From positions 219,390 through 283,389 of the forward strand of contig JACEEZ010001126.1 in the NCBI GenBank assembly GCA_016584305.1: a DNA stretch of 64,000 nucleotides, read 5' to 3'. Positions 11,521 to 22,070 of this stretch are shown here, one piece after another; positions within the stretch are counted from its first letter, which is position 1, and every line of letters begins with the position of its first letter. The notes beneath the pieces were generated by a model. It had not been told where the DNA came from and made no database searches. It was given only the letters and a program-made list of their open reading frames with translations. The position numbers and the translations under genes are program-made. Source of the DNA: Chionoecetes opilio. Lineage: Eukaryota > Arthropoda > Malacostraca > Decapoda > Majidae.

Positions 11521-11740
11521 ATGCTTATTTATTTCAGTTGGTGAAGAAGTTACATTTTTCCCATTTTATTCCCTTGCTATCTAAAAACACCTTTAAATTG
11601 TTGGTTGTGTTGCAATATAAGGGAAGAATGCTCCTGCAAACACAACAAAATAGGATACAAACTTTATTGGCACTCTAAAAAAAAAAAAAAGACTGAAAAT
11701 CATTGACATTTCATTTCCTTACTCTGGCGCCCTGGTCCAC

Positions 11741-12405
11741 TACCATAGATAACAGTGAAGTCGCCACCTGCAGTGAAGTCGCCAGGCGCCAAATATTACG
11801 AATTATAGCATCACTACTGATTTTTATGTGCCACTGAAGATGTTACACAGTAGTTTATATCATGACTGTATAATCTACCCTGTTTCAGCGTTGTTTTATG
11901 CTTTGTATCTGCAAATATAACTGTTGCGCATTTTGTTTCTCACGTTTTTCTTCGCGCGATGACAGACGGTAAACAGTAGCTTTTCGGGCGACAGGACACA
12001 GACTTGTCAGATCTTTCAAACTTGAATAGAATTTATTTTCACGTTGGCAGAGGAATTTTTATATATCCAAGCATCTTCCGCAGCTAATATATATAGACTT
12101 GTTTTACTTTACCTCTAATTTCCCTGAATTCCCCAGAGTGGCGACTCAACTGTTGGGTTAAAATACTAGCTGGCGACTTTGCTGTAGTAGGTATAGTGAG
12201 GTCGCCACTCGGTTATATTTTTGTAATTTGTTCAGTTATAGCCCTAATATGACACAGATGAAGACACAAAATGACACAGACTTTCCAGATAGACCCTTCT
12301 AACTTTCCTGAAATCATGGATGTAGAAATGTAAGTATTAACGCCACCACACGTCTGTAAATAACAAAGAAACGTAGAACTGGCGACTTCACTGTTATCTA
12401 CGGTA
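11741..12405. mobile_element. MITE, TACCGTAGATAACA family, copy 1
   Basis: Ends TACCATAGATAACAGTGAAG and its inverse (ACTTCACTGTTATCTACGGTA) enclose 665 bp. Internal GTCGCCA-rich subterminal blocks repeat (for example GTGAAGTCGCCA near both ends). A shorter copy lies at 36505-36995. No ORF; probably a non-autonomous TA-target element. Confidence 0.8.
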
Positions 12406-12543
12406 GCACAAAGCCTTCAAATTCATTGCCCAAATCCTTGGGGGCTACATTATCATACTCAAACAGATCACCTTCATCTCTTTCAGCAACAACAGCAGGT
12501 GGTGTGTCTGAGTGTGTGTTGCAGTTGTGTTGTTGTAAAAAAT

Positions 12544-12800
12544 TACCGTATTTTACGGCTTATAAGACGCTGCATCTTGGAAGACGCACTCTGATTTTGG
12601 AAAGAAGTTTCTAAAAAAAAATAATAATAAAATAAACAGATTTTCTACCGGTAGATGGTAGTAAAATTTACCAATTTTCTCAGTAAGCGGTGTTCCGAAG
12701 TGTCTTTCTGTTGCTCTGTTTCCATGTTCTTTGGCATATCGTACAACTTTTAGCTTGTATGCGATAGTGTAAGTAATTTGTTTTGATGAATTCGCCATGG
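12544..12800 (-). pseudogene. pogo/Tigger-like transposase N-terminus remnant
   Basis: One end is TACCGTATTTTACGGCTTAT followed by AAGACGC, a common end type in animal Tc1/pogo elements. From 12798 leftward the minus strand encodes ITYTIAYKLKVVRYAKEHGN and ATERHFG, the first helix-turn-helix of CENP-B/Tigger-type DNA-binding domains. The frame then runs into terminal sequence, so the catalytic domain is deleted. Confidence 0.6.
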
Positions 12801-12902
12801 GTGATCATTTCCAGGACTGAAAAGAGCTTGTGATACGTGTGACAGCCTGGTGGTAAATGATACATCAACACTAGCAGATGATAGTTGGCGCTGTTGGCAC
12901 AG

Positions 12903-12957
12903 AGCTACTAAGAAAAGTAGAAAGTAAAGAGGACTGTGAGGATCTACAAAAGGATCT
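12903..12957 (+). repeat. short inverted copy of LINE internal sequence
   Basis: About 52 bp (CTAAGAAAAGTAGAAAGTAA and following) repeats, in opposite orientation, the LINE segment at about 13603-13650. It abuts the truncated 3' end of that LINE. Confidence 0.65.
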
Positions 12958-14335
12958 GATCTATGCTTCTATACAGGAAGCTGTATTTTGTTGTGTCCCT
13001 CTTGCATGTTGTCCTTTTCAATTTCTTCTCATGATCTCTTGCACTTCTATCGTCCCACACAAACAGATCTTCTCTATCATTTTTTTCCAGACCCATTGAT
13101 GCTCTATACACTGCTATAAAATCTCCCCTTTCTCTTCTTTTCTCAAGAGTTGGGAGTTTTAGTCTTGAAAGTCTTTCCCCATATGGTAAATCTCTCAGGC
13201 TTTGAGCCATTTTTGTGGCTGCTCTTTGTATTCTCTCAATCTTCCTTATATCCTTCTTTTTATGTGGTGACCAAATCACTGCCGCATATTCCAACCTTGG
13301 TCGAATCAAAGATGTTATCAATTTCTTAATCATTTCTTCATCCAGATATTTGAATGCCATTCTTATATTCCTCAGCAACTGGTATGTATCTCCTGTGATC
13401 TTGTTTATATGCTTCTCTGGTGACAAATTGTCCTTAATCCATACTCCCAGATCTTTTTCGACCTTTGTTTTGATTATCCATTCGTTTCCCATCGAATACT
13501 TTCCTCTCTGTCTCTTTTTGCTACTGCCCATTTCCATCACTTTACACTTTTTGGCATTAAACTCCATTTCCCATAGTTGACTCCATCTGAAAATCTTATC
13601 TAGATCCTTTTGTAAATCCTCACAGTCCTCTTTACTTTCTACTTTTCTTAGTAATTTAGCATCATCAGCGAATAAACTCATATAACTGTTTACTCCTTCT
13701 GTCATATCATTTACATAGACCAAGAACATCACTGGGGCCAATACTGATCCTTGAGGAACTCCACTTATCACACTGCACCATTCTGACTTTTGATCTTTTA
13801 TTACTGTTCTCATCTCTCTGTTGCTCAAAAAGTCTTCCATCCACTTCAGCAGACCACCCTTCAATCCTCCTACATGTTCTAGCTTCCAGAGCAGTCTCTT
13901 ATGAGGTACCTTGTCAAATGCCTTCTTTAGGTCCAAGTAAATGCAATCGAACCACCCCTCTCTTTCCTGTGTCACATCGATCACTCTCGAGTAAAAGCTC
14001 AATAAATTCGTTGTACATGACATTCCTCCTCTAAATCCAAACTGGCCACCTGCAAGTGTGTTTGTCTCTTCCAAATATTTCAACCATCTGTCCTTCACAA
14101 TTTTTTCACACATTTTTGCCACTACACTTGTTAATGATACTGGCCTGTAATTTAGTGGTTCTTCTTTGTCACCTCCTTTGTGAATTGGCACAATATTTGC
14201 TCTTTTCCAACCAAGCGGGACTCTGCTCTCCTTGAGTGAACTCTCAATTACACTATGTAATTTTCCTGCTAGTTGGTTACTGCACTCTTTCATTATCCAG
14301 TTCGACACTCCATCTGGACCCGGGGCTTTTCTCAC
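12944..14335 (-). pseudogene. LINE reverse transcriptase domain
   Basis: A 463-residue open frame with the reverse-transcriptase blocks in order: RKAPGPDGVSN, PIHKGGDKEEPLNYRPVSLT, GQFGFR, DLKKAFDKVPH, SGVPQGSVLAP, the catalytic FADDAKLL (about residue 223), then LGVWI and the thumb/C-terminal RLEYAAVIWSPH and RIQRAATKM. It copies the element's RNA at the nicked target. The frame begins inside the domain and the last residues are replaced by flanking sequence, so the element is dead although this part is well preserved. The domain itself is certain; clade is not. Confidence 0.9.
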
Positions 14336-15370
14336 AATCTTGACTTTCCATTAGCCTTTTACTTCTATTACGTCTACTTTTATGTCTTCCATTATATTTC
14401 TTTTGCTATTATATTTTTCGTTTTAAATTCACTTCTCTTGTAAATACAGTCTGTAAGCACTTATTCATCACCTCGGCCTGTTGTAATGCATCTTCATACA
14501 CTATGCCTTCTACCTTCAGCTTATCTATTCCTTCCTTGTTTTCATTTTTCCATAATATATCTATAGAAAAGTTTCGGTTCATTCTTACATTTTTCTATTA
14601 TATTCCTCTCATAGTTACTTTCTTCTTCTCTTCGGATTCTTACATATTCATTTCTAGTTGTTTTGTAATTCTCCAAAGGTTGATACCTCCTTTTTCCTCC
14701 AACTATTCCATGTTTTTTCTCTTCTAGTCTTGCTAATTCACATTTTCTGTTAAACCATTCATTTTTTTTCTTTTCCTGATAAACTATCCTTGGAACATAA
14801 CTATTTATTCCTTTGGTGTAAATTCGGATGAACTCATCCCATTTTTTATGGGTACTCGTTGCTGCATGGAAATTTACTCCGTCTGTCTCTCCGAGAATGT
14901 TCTTAATCCGTCAAGTCTGCTTTTCCATAATTGTATCTTCCTTTCTTATGTTCTTCTTTTCTCCCCTCTTTTTTGCTATCATTTATTTCAAATTCAAGAA
15001 GTACATGGTCGCTCTTTCCAAGTGGGCACTGATAATTTACTTTACTAATTACTTCCAGTTCTTTCGTCAATAGTAGGTCTAGTCTTGATGGTTCTTCGCT
15101 ACCTCTGAATCTTGTGTTCTCTTTAAATCCACTGAGTCATGATGTTATTCATTACCAAATCCAACAATGTACCACCCCATGAGTTTTCTCCTCCTTCAGT
15201 ATACATTCTTCCCAGCAAACTCTTTGCAGTTAAAAATCTCCCATAAAATTATGTTCTCACTATTTTCCATCGTATTCTTAAACATTTGTTTGTGTCTCTT
15301 ATCATGTCTCCATACTCCTCTCTCCCTAGGAATTTGTCTTAGGTGGAAACGTATAGGATTACTAAGTCTC

Positions 15371-15754
15371 TTATTCTTCCTTTTTCATCACCAACTCTAC
15401 CTTCAACACCTCTGCCATTCCTTCTCCTTTCTCCACATTTCCTACTACCACATCCTTCCTTGTTAACATCATTACACCACCTCCCTTTTTCTGGTTTCTG
15501 TTTCTCCTCCATACATTATATTGACCCTCCCCAACTGGCACATCCTCAGAATCACTCAGCTTCGTTTCTACTAGACCTAATATGTCTGGTTTCTTGGCTC
15601 TCAGGTAATCGTTTACTTCTGTTAATGTTGACTCTAGCCCATTTATATTTGTATACGATACCTGCCATCCTACTTCATTTTCCTTTGAACTGTCTTCTCT
15701 TACTCTTTTTCTTTTAGATACCACTTCTTCAGTTTTTGGTCTAAAACTCTCCAA
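15371..15754 (-). pseudogene. LINE apurinic-type endonuclease fragment
   Basis: Encodes VSYTNINGLESTL, KPDILGLVETKLSD and NQKKGGGVMMLTRKD. These are the N-terminal N-x-x-G/L, the catalytic E-T-K and the G-G-G-V-x-x blocks of the exonuclease-endonuclease-phosphatase fold used by LINEs to nick target DNA. The frame ends early and the catalytic D/H half is not in frame. Confidence 0.75.
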
Positions 15755-16530
15755 TAGAATTTCTGTTTTTCCTCTTCCGTCCTCAGTTCGTTTTTTTCTT
15801 TGGCTTCTTTAAACAGTACATTCAAACTGGCTCTTTCTTCCTCATTCATATCTTTTCTTATCCATATTTTCTTATATTCTTCTGTCTTTGCCAGTTTCCA
15901 TGCCTTAGACAATATATCTAGTGCTGTATTTTGTGACCTAAACTTAACTTTCAAGGGGCGGGCCCCTCCCTCTTCATATTTTCCTAACCTATGTATCTCT
16001 TCTATTCTTCTTCTTACCTCCGTATTTTCTTCTACTACTTTAAATATTTCTTTTGACACTTTCTTTTCTTCCTCTTCTCTCAAATTTTTCTTGGGCAGCA
16101 CTTTTTCCTTCAAACCAAAAATGATGACACATTTCTTTTTGTCTACCGTATCTCTTACTAAATTCTCCTTTTGTTTGATTACTTTGACTACATTTTTGGT
16201 CAGATTTTTCTTTTCATTTTCCTGATCTTCTATTATCTGTCGTAAGTTGTCTTGGTCTTTTTCCTGTTCTATCTTCCATGTTTTTCTTTCATCTTTCATT
16301 TCCTCTTGTGTCATTTTCCATTTCTTGTGTACAAAGTACATTTCAGCATGCATTTTCTCAACCTTTTCATCGTCCTGCTTTCCGTTTAGTTCGTCCACTC
16401 TATTTTTCAAAATAGAATTATCTTTTTCCAATACGTACACTTTCTTTTCCATCTTCTCAAGTTTATCCATTAATTCGTGCACAATATTTTCTAACATTAC
16501 AACTCTTCTCTGGTTCGTTTTCAATCCCAA
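15700..16530 (-). CDS. LINE ORF1 protein
   Basis: A 276-residue open frame. Residues about 10-125 are a long coiled coil. KKCVIIFGLKEK (about 138-149) starts an RRM-like RNA-binding domain, followed by EEIHRLGKY and RPLKVKFRSQNTALDILSKA. The C-terminus IWIRKDMNEEERASLNVLFK is typical of LINE ORF1 proteins, which bind the element RNA. Its 3' end overlaps the endonuclease frame by about 55 bp in a different frame. Confidence 0.75.
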   Translation of the reverse strand: MGLKTNQRRVVMLENIVHELMDKLEKMEKKVYVLEKDNSILKNRVDELNGKQDDEKVEKMHAEMYFVHKKWKMTQEEMKDERKTWKIEQEKDQDNLRQIIEDQENEKKNLTKNVVKVIKQKENLVRDTVDKKKCVIIFGLKEKVLPKKNLREEEEKKVSKEIFKVVEENTEVRRRIEEIHRLGKYEEGGARPLKVKFRSQNTALDILSKAWKLAKTEEYKKIWIRKDMNEEERASLNVLFKEAKEKNELRTEEEKQKFYWRVLDQKLKKWYLKEKE

Positions 16531-16867
16531 TATGTCCTTTTCATTGCTGTTGAAGCCGTGGAATGGGGTCCCAGCTGGCCCAGCTGATCCGCCATTTGTT
16601 TATCCTTGTTTATGTTTTATTTAACTACCACTACTTATCACTTTTTTAGGTAGATCATTTGGAGACGGGACATTTTAACTCCATAGCCCTAACCTATAGG
16701 TACTTAAGGTCTTTCAGCGTTCTCTGCGGCGTTGGTGGTCCCTGCAGTCACCCAGCACGTCCAATTGTTTAGGAGCCTTCGGCTGCGTCTGTGTCACTCC
16801 GTGTTAGTGTGCTGTGTGTGTGTGTGTGTGTGGTGATTAAAACTATATGAGGTGAAGTTTATGATGC

Positions 16868-17400
16868 GTCTCAGATTTCACTCACCTCACAACCCACTCA
16901 CAAGTCACAACACCTAATAACCTACTCATTAATAACTCATAACACCTCTTAACCCACTCACAACACCTCATAACCCACTCACAACAAATCATAACTACTT
17001 ATAACCCACTCACAACAAATCATAACTACTCATAACCCACTCACAATACATCATAACCTACTCACAACAAATCATAACTACTCATAACCCACTCACAACA
17101 CATCATAACTACTCATAACCCACTCACAACACATCATAACTACTCATAAAATCTATAACCCACTCATAATCCCTCACAACAACTCATAACCCACTCACAA
17201 CCCACTAACAACACCTCATAATTATTAATAATATTTTATAACTCTCTAACAACACCTCATAACCCACTCACAACACCCTCACAACCCACTAACAACACCT
17301 CATAATTATTAATAATATATTATAACTCTAACAACACCTCATAACACCTCACAACCCACTCACAACACCTGCCACCTTAACTATCACTCCCTACCACATG
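16868..17400. repeat. minisatellite-like CATAACCCACTCACAACA array
   Basis: Irregular tandem units built on CATAACCCACTCACAAC with TCATAACTA spacers, strongly strand-asymmetric (few G). The unit length drifts between roughly 15 and 35 bp. No coding content. Confidence 0.85.
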
Positions 17401-17479
17401 CACAACCACACTCCACCACAACCCATTACAACTCCCACTCTACACCACTCCTAACACCAGCCTTCTATCCCCCCATCAG

Positions 17480-17958
17480 TGGGGCCCCTATGCAGCCTGG
17501 CGATTTCAAAACACTGGCGCGTAAACAGTCCAGAGATATAGTGGTCTATGATATATTATATGGTTGTGATGAGCTGTCCTATACACGTGTCACTATTTAG
17601 GTCAGTGTAGCACCGTGTGTCACCTTAAATAAGGGTGATTTAAGCTGTTGAGGTGACAGGGAGACAGTCTTGCAGCGACCACCCCATAACACTAATAATC
17701 ACTATTTTAAACAATACACACCTTCTACCACTAAATCACTAGCAACACAGGCTCCTTCCTTATATATCTTAATATCTGATACATCAAAACTCCTTAAAAC
17801 CCCGGCATTCCAAAGTAAAAAGAGAAAATAATTAATTATGTTGAGTTGACAATTCGAGCGGCGATATGCGGTCTGGCATGCCATTCTTGCCCGCAAATTT
17901 GTCACGCAAATAGAGTTTGTTAAATCCGAAGTCCGTTAAATCGAGGGTCGACTGTATA
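17480..17958 (-). mobile_element. partial TA-type element, CAGTCGACCCTCGATTTAAC family
   Basis: Its intact end is CAGTCGACCCTCGATTTAAC on the minus strand at about 17958. The body matches the first 450 bp of the copy at 19814-20960 in opposite orientation, including TGACAAATTTGCGGGC. The opposite end is missing. It overlaps the outer limit of the large inverted duplication. Confidence 0.65.
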
Positions 17959-18179
17959 TATATATTTTTAACATTTCGGCCAATAGTCAGTGACCTCTGG
18001 GGCTGGGATGGTAGGCTCTGGAGGTAGTGCAACAATTGAAGACATCCTAGACAAGTTACAGCCTCGTCGTGGTGGTCATAAATGATAACACTCCAAACAA
18101 GCCTCAGAATATTCCCATCTATCTAAGTCCCTCATCATCCCCCAAAAAGGTAAATAAAATGCTGTAAAATGTATGTTGC

Positions 18180-18579
18180 TTTTATGATTCCTGATATGAT
18201 GTAATAATTTTCATATGTTGAAAAAACTTGGTCAGGACTGCCTCCAATCTCGTCGTTGATTCCCTTATATGCGCCTGGAGGGCGCCGGAACTAGGGGGCT
18301 TCCGGTTATCCTCTCCACAGCTGCTCTCACAGGTGCAGGCCGGAAGTGCAGTAGTGGGGTAGCATACCCGCTGGTACATTTCCCCACGCATGTCGCCCCA
18401 CTAACACCTGCTTCCGGGTTTTTACATCCGGTTAGCCATGACGGCTGGCAAAGGGACGTAAGCCGTAGGGATCTTTCCCACGACTCAGCTACATTCCCCT
18501 CCAGCAAGGACGGCACCACCTGACACCTATTTGTTCCCTGCCGGGAGAATGTCACTTTCTTTCCACGAACGTAACAATA
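18180..18579. other. intergenic/intronic, nothing recognised
   Basis: A GC-rich 300-bp island at 18250-18540 with no recognisable domain, splice pair or terminal repeats. Confidence 0.5.
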
Positions 18580-19200
18580 CAGTGAGTGGTACCTTGACTT
18601 ACGAGTGCCCCAACTTACGAGTTTTCCGAGTTACGAGCAGTCGCTCGGGCGATTTTTTGCCGCGTCTCACTCGTTCACTTCACATGGTTACCTCGCCGTG
18701 GAAGCATCTCTGTTGTGTTGTGCTCACACAGGCATATGCAAATGGCATAGGGTGAGTGCAGTACGTTTAGCGGCAGTTCTACCCACAGCTGTTTCCAACA
18801 GCTGATACACAGAGTATAAACACTGGCGAATGCAAATGGCGGAGGGTGAGTGCAGTATGTTTAGCGGCAGTTCCACCCACAGCTGTTTCCAACAGCTGAT
18901 ACACAGAGTATAAACACTGGCGAATGCAAATGGCGGAGGGTGAGTGCAGTACGTTTAGCAGCAGTTCCACCCACAGAGCTGATACACAGAGTGTAAACAC
19001 TGGCGAATGCAAATGGCGGAGGGTGAGTGCAGTCCAGTCATATAGGTACAGTAAAAAAATTGGGGTGGTTTTTTGGGAGCTGGAATGGATAAATGGTATT
19101 TCAATTAATTTCAATAGGGAAAACTTATTTGATATACGAGCAAATTGAGTTACGAGCTCGATCAGTGAATGAATTAAACTCGTAAGTCAAGGTACCACTG
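18580..19200. mobile_element. MITE, CAGTG..GGTACCTTGACTTACGAG family
   Basis: GGTACCTTGACTTACGAG near the left end and CTCGTAAGTCAAGGTACC at the right are inverted repeats, with TA on both flanks (18578-18579 and 19201-19202). It is 621 bp long with an internal tandem repeat. It is non-autonomous. Confidence 0.85.
18733..19030 (+). repeat. tandem repeat inside the MITE, period ~94 bp
   Basis: AATGGC(A/G)(T/G)AGGGTGAGTGCAG recurs at about 18741, 18835, 18929 and 19012, giving periods of 94, 94 and 83 bp. The last unit lacks the GCTGTTTCCAAC segment. Confidence 0.9.
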
Positions 19201-19637
19201 TATGTTGAAAAAACAGGGTAAAAACATGAAAAAAAGTGATAAAATATGTGGTCAGCCTGGGGATCCTGGCACCAATTAGAATTATTACCATTAATTCTAT
19301 TGTTCGGCTAATGTGGCCACTTGACCACTTTTACTTTCACTCTGCTACTCTTCTCTCTTCTGTCATTGTGATGTTATTCTGAAGGGGATGCCGAAGGGGG
19401 AGCTGCAGCCCTCATGACTAGAATGGGGGCTGACTGTTCATGGAGGCTGGGACAGGGAACTAATGTAAAGTTCCATGGGCATACCTGAGGACCGACAGAG
19501 CACAACACTGCCCTGGGCCCACTTATTTTCCCTTATGAATCCCGTCAGAAGAATCCTTTCACTGACGCACTGACAGGGTAACAATCACAATTCAGGGAAT
19601 AAATCCCATTATTATATAAATTGATCTTGGAAGGACT

Positions 19638-19716
19638 CGAACCCACACGGTATAGACTTCGCCCTTCCAACGAAACCACAGTCAGTGACGGTACCACTAG
19701 ACCAAACTGATATATC
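19638..19716 (-). repeat. tRNA-like sequence (SINE head or tRNA pseudogene)
   Basis: On the minus strand TTGGTCTAGTGGTA resembles a polymerase III A box and GGGTTCGAGTCC is a good B box about 50 bp later. The anticodon and acceptor stems do not fold convincingly, so it is not called a functional tRNA. Confidence 0.5.
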
Positions 19717-19813
19717 CGCTTGGTCAGCGGTCGTCTAGGTATATTTTCGCATTATTCACATACATGCAGCCATCACAAAATATTACACGCATACTGGGGA
19801 AATTAATGCAATA

Positions 19814-20960
19814 CAGTCGACCCTCGATTTAACGGACCTCGGTTTAACGGACTTCGGATTTAACGGACTCCATTTGTGTGACAAATTTGCGGGCAAGAAT
19901 GGCATGCCAGACCGCTTATCGCCGCTCGATTTGTCAACTCTACATAATTTATTATTTTCTCATTTTATCTTGGAATGCTTGGGTTTTAATTAGTTTTGAC
20001 GTATCAAATATTAAAATATGTAAGGAAGGAGCCTGTGTTGCTAGTGATTTAGTGGTAGAAGGTGTGTATTGTTTAAAATAGTTACTATTAGTGTTATGGC
20101 GTAGCCGCTGCAAGACTGTCTCCCTGCCACCTCAACACCTTAAATCACCCTTATTTAAGGTGACACGCAATGCTACACTGACCTAGATAGTGACACGAGT
20201 ATAGAACAGCTCATCACAACCATATAATATATATAATAATGAGCAATAGTCATGATAATAAGCAATACCTTTGACAGGCACGCCTGCGTCTGGCTTGTAA
20301 TCATTTGTTTACCTTTCACTAGCCAGACGGTGAGAGAAAACGTCAATATTTAACTCATCACTTTACGGGAGACTTTTTCTTCCTTTTTATCTCATTTTGG
20401 GGTGATTATAATGTCTCATGATGCTGCTGCTGCAGCTGTGGCCACGCTGCCAGGCGTGGATGAGCGCCTTGAAAGTATTTTCATATCTTTACTCATATGT
20501 ATGAATAATAGCAATTAAAATGCAATTATATGTCTACATTCACCTAGAATAATGATATTTCATAGCATACCAAGCAGTAATGAGCGAGCCTGGATACTTA
20601 CTACCTCTCCTAATACCAGTCCCGAACAGTCGTGGGCGAGTGTGCCAATCCCTGATGTAGCGCCAGTCACTGTTTACCTCCTAACATAGCTACACGGTCT
20701 GTTTGTGTGTGATTATTTCTCATTTATTTCACAGCGTGTAGGAGCGGACCAAATCCAGCATGTAGGGCCAGTCACTGTTTACCTCCCAACATAGCTACAC
20801 GGTCTGGTTGTGTTTGTGATTGTTTCTCATTTATTTCACAATTTTTCATGTGTTTTTCCTATATTTTCACACCCTTGGGAAAATACCCTCGCACTAACGA
20901 ACAATCGGCTTTAACGGACCACTTCTCCCCCTTTTAGTCCGTTAAATCGAGGGTAGAATG
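19814..20960 (+). mobile_element. TA-type element, CAGTCGACCCTCGATTTAAC family
   Basis: Left end CAGTCGACCCTCGATTTAAC followed by a repeat of ACGGACTTCGG. Right end CGTTAAATCGAGGGTAGAATG, imperfectly inverted, with TA flanks. No transposase is readable. A roughly 100-bp direct duplication (CCAGTCACTGTTTACCTCC onward) lies at about 20655-20840. A second copy is at 17480-17958. Confidence 0.7.
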
Positions 20961-20962
20961 TA

Positions 20963-21740
20963 CAGGGAGGTCCCGTTATAACGAGCTTCGGTATACGAGA
21001 ATCCAATGATTTCGAGATGCGTAAATTAGGGTCTATTTTCAATATACGAGATCGAAAATCCAATGATACGACATTCAAACTGGGGTGAGTAAAATTATCA
21101 AGTTCAAAATGCACGCCCTACCACTCCCAGGCTGGACAAAGGGGGATTTGGTTGACCCCAGTGAGGTCACACCTAGCAAGCCGTGACCTGAAGGGTAATT
21201 AAGCATATGGCGCGGCCTGACATTTAGGGGTAATTAGCAGGTGTGCGGCCCCAACCTTGGGACCGCAGTCAGGTCACCCCTAGCAAGGCGTGACCTGAAG
21301 GGTAATTAAGCATATGGCGCGGCCTGACCTTTAGGGGTAATTAGCAGGTGTGCTGCCCCAACCTTGGGACCCCTACACTACCTTCTCTTTTATCACGCGG
21401 CGTCCCCTACATTACAACGTCTTTTTTGCTTGTTATGCATGTTTTATGTTTAATTAATGTGCAGTTATGTTATTTTGTGTGCTATTTTCTCTTTCAGAAT
21501 GCTTTTTCTACAGAATAGGTAGTACAGTGTGGGTAATATAGACGCTGTGTGTTTGTTGTGTTTGCTATAGTTTATTTTAGCTTGAAAAACATCTTCTTCT
21601 TTTTTTTTTTTTTTTTTATAATTGATGGTCCTGGAACCAAACCTATATTTTACCATTAGTTATGTGTTTCGTTATACGAGATTTTGCTTTACGAGTATGC
21701 CAGGTGGAACCTAACTGCTCGTATCTTCGGGACCTCCCTG
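20963..21740 (+). mobile_element. MITE, CAGGGAGGTCCCG family, copy 2
   Basis: Same ends as 7243-7906, TA on both sides. It has an extra internal ~100-bp direct duplication (AGCAAG...CGTGACCTGAAGGGTAATTA occurs twice, near 21175 and 21277). It directly abuts the preceding element and shares its TA. Confidence 0.88.
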
Positions 21741-22070
21741 TACTTACATTGGTGAGGCACAGGAGAATGTGAGCGGAGGTGTTTACAATCAGTCGGACAA
21801 AGCTAGACTAATCGGCGCACCGCCCGCTCGGCTTTGTTTATACTGCCGCCGACCTATCTACAGTGCCCAACATTAAATTAGTCCGCCCAGGGCGAGGCGG
21901 ACTAATTACACTGGTCGACACCAAAAATGGTTCTGAGTTCATTGTGTGTGGGTTGGAAAGCATTTTCGCTGCTGATTTAAAAAATGGCATTGCTTTTTCT
22001 CTAGCACGTATAGTTTTTGAAATATCGGCATTTAAAATTTTAATAGCTATTATAATAATATACGTATATT

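Larger units (their letters stand above)
12960..16800 (-). mobile_element. non-LTR retrotransposon (LINE), 3'-truncated
   Basis: A minus-strand element with 5' end near 16.8 kb (GC-richer leader), an ORF1, an endonuclease remnant and a reverse transcriptase, in that order. The 3' end is cut inside the C-terminal RT region without a poly-A tail. The part between the endonuclease and RT (about 14340-15370) is frame-broken. Jockey/CR1-like by layout; exact clade not assigned. Confidence 0.85.

Noticed and set aside
16868..17400. CRISPR-like regular repeats
   Set aside because: Units are irregular, spacers are not unique and the context is a eukaryotic intron; it is a minisatellite.
19638..19716. 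Functional tRNA gene
   Set aside because: A and B boxes are present, but the acceptor, anticodon and T stems do not pair; treated as a SINE head or pseudogene.
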